DNA from: Euglena gracilis
Lineage: Eukaryota > Euglenida > Euglenophyceae > Euglenales
Direction: 5' to 3'
Length of the DNA stretch: 64,000 nucleotides
NCBI GenBank assembly: GCA_039621445.1
Contig: CP154955.1
Location: 33,711,417 to 33,775,416 of the forward strand
Positions 42,263 to 54,200 of the stretch are shown here, in pieces. The translations under genes and the position numbers were made by a program. Below the pieces are notes generated by a model that was not told the DNA's origin, made no database searches, and saw nothing but the letters and a program-made list of their open reading frames with translations. Position 1 is the first letter of the stretch. Every line of letters begins with the position of its first letter.

Positions 42263-45200
42263 TCCAAGCACCTACCATCTGGCAATCTCAGTAACGCACA
42301 CACATGAGCACGCAGACACTCACATGCGCACACATGGCAAAAACCCAAAAATTGACAATCTTTGATGACTCCGTCTTTTTCTGTATGAAATTCACCACCC
42401 GTGAGAGTGGCTCCGCTGAAAGGCATAACTCCCCCCCCCCAAATAACCTGGCGGGGCCCTTGCTCCTGGTTCCAGAAATTTGGCACCCCTTTTATTTGAA
42501 AAAATTCCTTTAAGATCAGAAAAAAAAAAAGGCCAAAAAACCCGGGGGGGGGGGGGGGGGGGCACGGCCAAAAGTTGGTTCCAACAACCTTAGTTGTTTG
42601 AACCAACTTTTACTCAACCTTAGTTGTTAGGGGGTTAGAAAAATTCACTATTGCAAAAGCGAGAATGCAAAATCAACAATGCAAAAAAAATGGCTCGAAA
42701 AATGGCCATATTTTTAGCGAAAACAGGTACACTGAGAGAAAAGTCATTTCCGCCCATCCACCTGAAACATTGAAAAATGTGTTTTTGGGGGGGTTCTTCA
42801 GTTCGACTCCCGGACTCAAGCCCTCAGGCCTTTACGTAAGTCCTCAAGGGATTCTGGGTTAAAAAAAAAAATCCCATCCCATGCAGACCACCCTGCATAC
42901 TCATTACTTCCTGCTTTCAAAGGTTCGACAAGACAAATCATCTTTACGCAAGAGAATGCCAGGCTCTGTCCCAAATCCTGGGCTGAGTGCTGCAACCCCT
43001 TAATCAAATAGGGAACCAGATCCTTTATGGAACCTGAAGATGTACAAAAGGAAGGTTTCTCCTTTTTTCTTTTTTGAAAAAAAACACGCAAAAAAATTGC
43101 AACCTCGGATTTCCTCTGAAAAACTCAGTTGCCTTTAAAAATCCAGCAAAAGGGAACAAGAACATCGTTCCATTCTTCGTAACAGATTGCCTCATCGAAA
43201 TGGGGACATTGACAGACAATCATTAGGCGAAAATATGCCAGAAACGCAGAAAGATGTTGGGAATTTGACCACCATATGACACCTTTGTTGTAAGATGGTT
43301 TTAAAAAACATTTTTAGAGAAAGCCACCTTGAAAATAAACATGAACAGCAAAACCACAATCAAAGCAGATGCAGATGTGCCAATGGTGTGATGATTCTGT
43401 ATGGTTTAAGATTCAGAACAAATTACTGAAAATCCTGCACAAGATACCTTTATCGACAACTGTCCCGCTCACGCCTTGGGCGACTTTGACTGTCTGTGTG
43501 TCACTGAAATAACGCTTTGCACTGTCTCCACCCTTCTTCATCATGGCCTCAATGGAGCCCATCCCACGGTATGTTTTCACTCTCACCCCTGTAGCATCAT
43601 AGAAAAACGTTCCTGGGGCTTCGCTCAAGAACAGGGCTGGGTGAAAACTCTGGCTGGTCAATCAATCAAGAACAGAGAGGAGTTGAAAACTTTTGTTCTG
43701 CATTCCAGGACACGCAACCCTGCTTGTTCCAGCCAACATTGAGCCCATCATGACGCAGCTGGCACCCAAGGAAATGGCCTTGATCATGTGTCCCACGTTG
43801 CTAATACCACCGTCAGCAATCACGGGAACACCAAATTTTGACGCATACTTTGCCACGCGATAGACTGTGGAGAAGCATCCGTTTGATGCAAAACATGACA
43901 TTCTCAAATATGAAATTGCATGACATCTTCCAAAAATTTCAAATAGAAACAGGCTATACCTGCTGTGCCCTGCGGTCTCCCGCAAGCCATCACCTCTTGC
44001 GTAATGCAGATTGACCCACTGCCCATGCCAACACGGAGGGCGTCTGCCCCTGCGTCAATGAGTGTCTTGGCCTGCTTCTGGGTCACCACATTGCCCGCCA
44101 CCACCTGGATGTTGGGGCTGAGAGATTTGGACTCAGCCTTCCCCTGCGGGTCCGTTTGTCTGCAAAAGAATACTCATTCGGAGAGGGCTGCTTGATGTAT
44201 TTGATCATCTCCACCTGGAAGCTCGAGTTCCCTTGAGTACATATTCCTTTCTAGTGTTTGGTGAGGACATTCTGGAAACAACGCAATGCAAAACTCAAAC
44301 AAACCCCAAACTGCAATGCACAGCTGCCTGCAACAGCATGCCTGCGCCTGCCTGTCTGCCGGGGGGGGGGGGGTGCTGGCTTGTCGACCGACCAGTTTGT
44401 CGACTGGCCAGTTGCCCCAGTTAACCGACCAACCAACCGATTAATTGGGAGGGGGAGGTGCTGGCTACGGGAGCAACTGGACAGTCGGTTGACTGTCAGT
44501 GACTATTCGACCAACTAGCCACTATAATGTACCAAAGGGGGGGGGGCTATCTGACCCCCCTAAAAATGTCTTTTGCTTCTGCTTGAGAGGCGTTATTAGA
44601 TAGAGATTGATTACCCCATTTGTGACCCCCCCCATCAAACCACCCCCTTCAGGTTCACCAATTTAACAACCACTTACTGACCCCGGGGTGAGATTTTCGC
44701 TCAAAAAATCGATTTCTCGAAAATATCTCAAGAAAACGTACATTATTCCGGAAGTGTCGGTCAGACGAAATGCACCCCTGGAGGCCCTCTAACGCCCCCC
44801 CCCCCCCCATTCGCTTTTTTTGGCCGTCGACTCGCCTGCCCCGCGTTCCAAAGCACTTCTGCGGCCCAAAACGGCCATTTTGGGTAATTTTTGGGCCGTT
44901 TTTTCTTTTTGGTCAATAACCCCCATTTTTTCAAAATATCTCGACAATGAAGCAAAATCAAAGAAAATGTCCGGAGAGCAAAAATGGAGCGCTTGGAATG
45001 TCCTATCCAACCATGCTTCACTTTTCCCCTGACTCTTCGTGTAGCCCAAGGTACGGCCATTTTTCGGCCAATTTTGGCCCACTTCTGGGGCCATTTGGGC
45101 TGTTTTCGGGGTCAAAAAATCGATGTTTCCAAAATATCTCGGAAATGAAACAAAATGAAAACACATATGCCCGAAGCAGGCTTTTGCTTAAGGACCGGGG

Positions 45201-48200
45201 GGGGGGTACTGGCTAGCCAATCGGCTAGACACTGGAAATAGTGGACTAGCTAGACCCCCCCTCCCCCCCGGGGTGGGGGAGGTCCGGGGGTCCCCCGGAC
45301 TAGAAAAAAATTTTTCCTCCGGCGCACAGAGGTTTTTAACAGGTTTTTGGCTGATTTTATTCCAAAAATTCCCAAAAATGGCCAAAAACGGGCATTTTGG
45401 GCCATTTTTGGGGGTCCCAAAAAAAATTTTCAGCGCTTCGCGCCGGTCACTGGAAAAAAAATTCCACTAGCTGGCCCTGCTAGCAGACCCTCCCCCTGGG
45501 GGGGGGGGTCTAAAAACCCTTGGACTAGCTGAAAATTTGGACTAGCTGCAGTCCAGCCCCCCGGGGGGGGGGGGGGGTACTGCAATCCCTTAAGCAAAAG
45601 CCTGGTCCGAAGACCGAAATTGAAGCCCTCGGAATGCCCTATCTAACAAATTTTGATTTCCCCCGTGGCTCCCCGCCAGGCCCAAGATATGGCCGATTAA
45701 CAGCCCAAAACAGCGCGGCAGGCTTCCAACTCTGTCTTTTCGGGCCATTTCCGGGTCAAAAAAAAATATTTGCCCAAAACGATGTTTTTTGGGCCTCCGG
45801 AGCCGGGTTCGAGCCGAAAATGAGCATTTTTCTACCCCCCCCCCCCCCCGGCCCCCCATTCTTGGCCCGAAACGGATGCAGTTTGGCCGGGCCAGGCCGG
45901 GCCGCAGAACCGCCGACCGGGCAGGGCCGGGCCGGACCGGGCAGTGCCGGGCCGGACCGCCCTTCCTACCACATGCCTCAAACGTCTGCTTCAGCATGGC
46001 ACTATCACACACGAAAAGAGCTCAGCACCAGACAAAACCTGGTCATAAGTGGGGGGGTTTTCTGTGGGGGGGGGGTTAGACCCCACTAACTGGGGTGATT
46101 AGGTGGGGCAGATGGGACGTGGTTATGCTCAGGGATTTGCAGAAATGCGCGTTGGGGGCAGTTTAAAGGCACATGCATGTCATGGATCAAGTCTGCGTTG
46201 CAAAGAAGCACAGAACAGTCTGCACCCAATTCAGGTAGTCCTTCAACGACAACAAACAACCTTGGAACATGACCCCAAATTGTGACCCAAAGATCAACCA
46301 AAATCAACATTTTTTCCCTTTGTTGGGCATGCCTTTTCAAGCTCAAAGAAATGCACAGGTGAAAGGCCAGCTGGCTAAAAAGAAATGTGCTTGGGAGGAG
46401 TCAATCACGATGCAGTCAACACCAGCCTTTACCAATAATTCAGCCTGCAAAACAACAATGATGATCAAAACAACAACCTGGCACACCGAAAGGAAAGCCA
46501 ATCAAAGGAAAGGAAAATAAACTTCTATCACACGATTTCAATGACTGGATTAAAGGGATGGTTCAACACCGCACTGCTTGTTGTGAGGTGCCAGTGGGTG
46601 GGGGGAGGCGGGTTGGTCCCCCCCACACCTCCCAGAGGGGGGGTGACCCCAACCAGACCTTCCCGAACAGCCCTGGCCGCACCGCCCCTCCTCGTCATGA
46701 ATGGGGGGTCAACACCTCCCTGTGCAACACAACCATTAACACACAATGGCACACAAGGCAGCCCTTCAGCAAAAAAAAAAGTTGATTGCTTCCGTCATTT
46801 TTTGACATAAAAATCGGCGCCCCCACACAAGGAAAGCCTGGGGGGGAGGGCGGAGCCCCCCCCCACCCCCCAGGGTTTCCGGTATTGTGTCCCCCCCAGG
46901 TTATTAGGGAGGGGGGTGCAGACCCCCCTGACAGGCCGAAGGGTCTGGGGACCCCCTGGAACCAAAGATTTCTTTGCCCAGCACCACTTGAATACTCGTG
47001 CTTTCACCACATCTTTTTGAAAATTGTTGAAAAGAACCGCCAGCAACAATTTTTGGGCACATGATGCTCCTGAAAAAAAATTCTGGCGCTTTGTGTTCCT
47101 CACCCCCCCCCTGGCGGGAGGAGGGTGGTCCTGGACACATCCAGGACCTCCTGCTGGCTCTGTCGGGGGGGAGGGGTGCAGAATCCAAGTGTTCGACATG
47201 GCTTGGTTGCGTTGGGGAAAGCCTGTCTTTTGAAGTACAAGTAACCCCCCCCCCTAATAAGTGCACGGGTGCGCGCATTAGAAGGACGTAGTTTCGGACC
47301 CCAAGGGGTGCGCACTTATTAGGGCAGTGCGCACTTTTTAGGACAAAGCCGAAAATACTCGCATTTCCCCCACTCTTTTTCAATTTCCCCCCCATTTTGT
47401 GATTTCAAGCTATGAGTCAAGTGATTATGTGTCAAATTTGGACGATAGAAATATTTGGTCTGAGAAAGACAATTCTGAGAATTGTGTGTGCTTTCCGACC
47501 TGAGATGTGACCGTGATTCCTCCTTTGGGGGGGTGCGCGCTTTTTAGGGAGGTAGTTTCGGACCCTTGGGGGTGCGGACTTATTAGGGCACTGCGCACAA
47601 TTAGGGCACTGTGCACTTATTAGGGGGGGGTTTACAAGTACTTGCAGTCGTCAATGGACATGGAATCTTGGGTGAAACTGTGAGAAAATTGATCCATCAA
47701 TGCAATTTGACCAGTTCTGAAGAGGTGTCTTAATGCAAGTCATCGGTTCAGTGATCTTGCATCCAAATATGATTTTCACTTGGAGAATCATGCAGAGGCA
47801 TGCAAACCGTACATGTTCTTGAACGGCAAGCTTCGCTGTGGGGGGGGGGGGGAAATCAAACCCCCCTGGGGGGTTCGCTGTGGAATGTTGTGTGGTAACG
47901 ATTATGGCCGGATCACAGCTTTTTCAAAGGCAAAGTTTTTCTCATTGGTCGAGCAAGAAAACTGAAAAAATGTCTGAACATTCCATAGGATATTTCTTTT
48001 ACACCCGTCGGTGTCGAAACCTGGGGGCAGGCTGAATTTCTCTGGGGTGGAGGGGGTCTGGGAGTGCCCTGGAATACCTGGGCAGGCAGGCACTCCCCCT
48101 CCCCCCGGGGGTCGGTGCCTTCCTGGTTGTGGGCCAAAAAGTGCCCAAAGAGGACTTTTCTTGGCTTCCGGCATCTTTGGCGCAGGATGTGCCCAGCCCG

Positions 48201-51200
48201 AGTGCCCAGGCACTTTTAGCCTTGGCCCCCCCCGGGTCGGACCTGGGTACCTTGGTGTGCCTGCCCAGGCAGGCACTCCCCCTGTGTGAACTGTGCCTGT
48301 TTGTTTGGTGCCCCCCTTCTGGCCTGGTGCTGCTTTTTCTCCTCTGGCTCTTTTTATCTGTGTGCATGCCACCCCTTCCTGGTGGATGGCAGGGCTCAGG
48401 GGCACCTCCCAGGGGGGGAGGTGGCCCTGACTGCTCAACAAGGGGGGCCTCTCCACAAAACGTCCTTCGCCGGGGGTTTTTCTGTGCCGAAATCAGATCT
48501 TCCACATTGTATGCAGTCATGGAGTCCACCCCAAAGACTGAAAAAAGGAAATCAAACCAAAACAGAGGTGGAGAGGAATACCCGCTCTCTGTCATCCAGT
48601 CGCGTACCAATGGCAGCAGCCACCAACAAACGGTCACTGTCATCCTTGGAGCAGAGTGGGTAGTCTCGGTTGTGCATCAGGTCCACACGGGACGTAAGGG
48701 AGACAAGCTCGTAGTTCTCATTCACAATTGGCAGCAGCCTTTTGTGGAGAGCATCTTGATTCCCAAATTTCCACACAGGAAAATGGCCGAAAAGTGTGCA
48801 ATGTTCTTGGCAAAAACATAAGGTGAATAAAAGTATTGGTAAAGGATTTCTGGCATCTTTGGACCATCGGCCATCCCAAACCTCATTTTTTTCGACTTTC
48901 TGATTTTTGACCCCGTTTGGAGCCCCCACTGGAAGTTGGCTTAGGGTGGTCCAAGGCACAATCCCGTCCTGCAAGGTCGCGGTCATTGGCTGAATTGGCT
49001 AATGTTAGTTGACCGACTCGCCGCTCCAATGTGAATGGGAGATGTTTCCGATTTTTGGAGGCCCTCAAAAATTCATCATCTGCACAAAACCCCTTGTACG
49101 CATAGGCCTGAGAGAGAATCTTTAAATCTTGCAATTGAGCACCTGGCGTGCCCAGTCCGTTGAGCCAGCACAGGAAAAATGCTCGCATTTTATACCCCAG
49201 TTACGGATCACCTTGGTTTGTGGGGATTATTGAAAGCCCAACATAATAAAATGTGCACGTGTAAATGCCATGTATCTTTACTGTTCTCATGTGCACCAAA
49301 GCAATGAAATTCCCTTGGATTTATGAAATTTCACACAACTCGTTGACCGACTGGCCAGTTGCCATTCTAGTCAGCTTGTTTGTGCCAACCAGTCAATCGA
49401 CTAGACGAATCCTTTGCTGAAAGGGTCCACCAGGATTTCCACTGGTTGCAGCCGAAAGGCCACTTGCTAAAACCCCAAGGGGGAGGGATTCCTCCCAGCT
49501 GGAAAATTTACTGTGGAAATGGGGTTTCACTGTGCTTTTTTTTGTTAGCTTTGTTCCCAAAAAAAATGCCAACGGGCATTTTGTAAGAAACAAAAAAAGA
49601 TTCACCATGCAGCTGCTAGCAGACCCTCCCCAGGGTTCAATTCGGCAGGGGGGGGTCGGACCCCCCTCCGGTCCAGGGGGGAACCCCACCACCTACCCAG
49701 TGCAGATGCCAGAGCAAATTGCCTGGTGCAATTTGTTCTCGTTTCTCATATCCATATCCATCCATATCACCACAAGAAATTTGCAACTCTTTTTTGAAAA
49801 AAAACATAACACAATGCAACAACTTTAGGTCAAAATATGCACAACTGCGCAAATAACTGCACCTCTTCACTTACCCTTGGCACCTGGGGGTTCAATGGCA
49901 ATACAGGAGTCCAGACAAAAAAACGTGAGCATCATTGCAGCAGTTTGCGGACCCCATGTGGAATCACGTGTGATTTTCTTTAAAAAAAAACACAAAAAAA
50001 TTTGCCGGAATGCCTGAAAAGCCTAAAAAAAACCCCAAAAGACCCAAAAAATCCCATCCTGTAAAATTTTTCGAATTTTGAGCAGAAAAGAAGTGGCAAA
50101 TATCAGCAAAAATAAGCCAACTCCGGAAAAACAATCATTTCTGGCATCGCTGGAACATTGTCTTTCCACCCAAAAATCAAAAAAATGGGGTTTCGACTTT
50201 TGCTTTTTTAAAATCTGCACTGACGTTGGTTCAATGCCCAGATGGGTCCTTGACTGACCGAAAAAATAGACGTATTAAAATGCTTAAATGCTTAAAAAAT
50301 GCTTAAAAAATTCAAAATACAATAAACCATAAAAACCATGCAAAACGTGTTTTTAAAAAAAACTGAAAATTTTCGAATTTTCATCTTAAAATTTATAATG
50401 CCTGTGCGGAATATGCTCAAACCCCCATGATGATGATGATGGGCAAGGTTCACAATGACATCATCAACAGATCGTTCCTTTGGGGAAGGAGCACAATTGA
50501 CATTGAATCCGCTTGAAGGCTGGGGGGAAGTTTCCCAATCTTTTTTGTGCGCATGATTTCATTTGCCTCTTGCAGGCTTATCCCATCACGGCCTGTGATA
50601 AGGTTCTGGGACACCATGACGTCCTTCAGTGGCATGTTTCGGTCTGACAAAAAATCCGTCTCCTTGGACGTGACCAGCCCAAGCAGCTTGCTGCCAAGCT
50701 TCCCATCTTCTGTCACTGGGAAACCGGTGAAATGCATCTCTTCAACAAGTTTGTCGACGTCTCTGATAGTGGAGTTCGGGGCCAACGTGATGGGGTCTGG
50801 AATAAAACCATTGCGGAACTTCTTTACTTTGTGCACCATCGAAGCTTGCTCCTCTGCCTCACAGTTGTTGTGTGACAGGCCATTCCCCAATTTATACGCA
50901 TAAAATCCATTAATGTCGGTGACTGGGCCCCGCCTCCCTTCCTTGAAATTCATTCGATTGAATGGCCTGAGCGGAAACATTGCCAAATTTGTGGTTTTTG
51001 GCCCATAAACAGCCAAGGTTGCTTGGTGACCCCCCGGGTCCAGCTCAGAGTGGGAAATTTGGGCTGGACGGAAAAAAGCCTCCTGGCTGACCCTCCCCCC
51101 CCCCCCACACATCAGGATCCTCCCCCCCTCCCCATCGACGAGTTTCAAATGCTTTCCAGCCACCCAAAGAGCAGTTGGACGGCAACGGGTTTTGGAAAAA

Positions 51201-54200
51201 CAAAAAAAAAATGGGCGAAATCGGTCGGATTTCGGGCTCGCCAGGGCAAATTTGGGGTGAAAATTTTGATTTTTTGCATATTTGGTAGTTCTTTGGGCAT
51301 TTTTGTATTGATTTTCAACCCTGGGTCGCGCCTAGTTCCAGCCGAGGGGTCCGGGGCTGGAAAAGGGCTGCTGGCTGGCTGGACCCCCCACCCTTGGGGG
51401 ATGGGCTCCGTCAGGTGCAATGGCTTGGAAATCAACGTAACCCCCCCCCCCCGAATAGTGCCCCCCCAGGGCAGAACGGGAAGGCCTGGTGGGGGGGGGG
51501 GGGGGGTTTGGGGAAACGGGGATTTTGGCCAGGGATAATTTTGAAAAATTTTCTGGAGTCAGTTGATTTCCATTCAGGCCCGTGAATGGGCCAAAAACCA
51601 CTTTTTTGGCAATGTTTACGTCCAGGCGGTTCGGTTGAATGAAATTCAAGACCATGCGGGCCCAGGCAAAACAGGTTTAGGAAAATTGAGCAGGGGCGCC
51701 GGGCCGCTCGCTTCGCTCGCATGGCCCGGCGCCCCTGCTGAATCTGTTAGTGTCGGTCGATTTTTGTATGACAACACCAAAAAAAAACACTTCGAAAAAA
51801 CACCTTAAAAAGCCTGAAAGTTTTTGAAAAAAGCCTTCGAACCAATTATCTGGGCCACGACGCCTGTCTTGAATTTCTGCTGATTTAGACGGAATTCAGG
51901 CTGAAATTGTTTTGGTGCGTCGATTTCCAAGAGCTAAACATGCGCCTGAATGGAAATCGACTGACCTAAACAGATTCTGATGTCTTGGAAATCGACCAAA
52001 CTTTTTTGGCTTCATTCTTATGAACGACGTTTTTGTTCCATTTTGGGCATCTTTTGCAATATGTAAACCCCACCCCCCACTCCAGGAAGAAAAATGGTTT
52101 GCTGGAACGTGGTCAACATGTCCTACCTTTCCCAGCCATGTCAGATTTCCCCAAACATAAACTAACCCAACCCTCATTGAAACAGTGGCTGAAGAAGCAA
52201 CTGTTGAGGTCCAATGCAGCAATGGCTGCGGCCCTTGCCTTGCTGTCCCAATTGACAGACAATCCACAGGGGGCCTACTGTTCGGAGGGGGACACTATTC
52301 GGAACGTTGGTCGAAAAACAAGGGGGGTGGCTTCGGGGGCAGGGCAAAAATAGTTGGTGAAAAAGCCAGGTGGAGGGTGGGGGGTTGACCCCCCCCTTCA
52401 TGGTGGGTGGGGGGTCGACACAATTAGCAAAAACTGTCTCAAAAAAAATGCCAACTTTGACACATGAAAAATGGGCAAGATTTGAAAGCCAAAAATAACC
52501 ATTTTCACATCTTTTCCCCACAAATCTCGAGGGGGGTCTTATTTTTGGGTTCTTTTTGCCGAAAATCAGCATAATCCACAGAAAATCAGCAGGATCGTGG
52601 GGGGGGGGCACATTTGGGTCCTCCCTGCTGCCCACCCTCCCCCTGGTGTGCCGGTGTGGCCTGGTTGTGGATAACACCAATGCCTCCAAGCAGTGCCATA
52701 TACACCGCCATGTTCACCTCCGTCACGGTGTCCATAGGAGAGCTCACAAATGGGGTGTTCAGCCGGATCTTTTTTGTAAATGAGCTGCTGAGCGCGACAA
52801 CTTCAATTTCAGGATGAATCCGGAGGGCTATTCTTTCTGCTCCGGCAACAAAACCAGAAACTTTTGGGGTTTTTTTCTCTTGCCACATTCAATGAAAAAT
52901 GCACAGAAAATAGCTGGAAAAAGTCGCTGCGCGTTGGCAAAAACGGGTCAATTGGGGGGGGGGGGAAGGATAAAAGTTCCCAAAGGTGGCCAAGATTTTT
53001 GGCCCTTGGGGTGAAAGTGCGGGTCGTTCTTCCTTTCCCTCTGTCTGCAGCCACCTCCTTGTGCACACGGCAGGGCCAGATGTATGCTTCACCTTCAAAA
53101 ACCCCCACACCTCAATGACCCCCAGGACAGAGACTCTGCTGTTTTTGGAGGGAGGCACTCAAAAGGGGGCCGCTGGTTCTGGAGGTTAGGCCGACCTAGG
53201 TCGGGCCGACCTGTGCGTCGGCCCGACCATGGGGGGTCGGCACGCCGTGGCGAGGGGTCTGGCTGGGGGAGGGGGAGGGGTTTTTGGCGTGGCGAGGGGT
53301 CCTGGAGGGGGGGGGGGTGCGCGTGGGTCTGCCAAGAAAATTTTCTTTGGTGGGCCTGACATGGCGTGGCGAGGGGGTCTGAAAAAGGGGGGGGAGGGGG
53401 GGTAAAATGGCGGTCGGTGAGGGGGGGGGGGGTGCTGACCCCCCCATGGTCGGCCAAACCATGCTGTTATCGATCGACCTCTGGAGGTCGACAGAAATGG
53501 CAACTGTACCGCATTTCCCCCCCTTTTTTCAAAGGACTTTTAACAATAGGTCAGGGGGACGCGGGGAGGTCGCGGGGGGGACGCGGGGGGGGGGGGGGAA
53601 GTGTGGCCCAACTGACGGATACATTTTCTTTGGCGTCACCCAAATTTGTATGTAATTTTCCTTTGATCAACCAAAAACATGGGCCCGGCCAAAATCCGGG
53701 ATGCGGGGGGGGGGGACGCGGGGGGAACACCCCCCACGTTTCTGAACAGCCGGCTGCAGTCCTCAATTTTTTTCACGAAAAGAGGGACTTGTTCGCTATC
53801 CAACTGCCACTGAAATTTTTCTAATTCGGTTAATGAAGGAGTACCCCCATCCGATAATTGACCCCACCATAATTGAGAAAATGCCCCCCATAATTGAGAA
53901 TGACCGCATGGTAATTGAGACCCCCCCCATAATTCAGGGACCCCCATAATTGACCCCCCATAATTGAGAAAAGGTGGGTCTGGTGGAATTGTTTCATTCT
54001 TAATTCTGGGGGGGGGGAGGTGGTGGGGTTCGGGTTAGTGTTAGGGTTAGGGCCACTGAAATTCGGTTAATGAAGGAGCAGGGTTGGGGTTAGGTTAGGG
54101 TCAGGGTTAGGGTCAGGGTCAGGGTTAGGTTAGGGTTAGGGCCTTGCAACAAGGGGATTTTGTCATTGGACCCCACCTGATTTGGCCGTTTTCAACTTTT

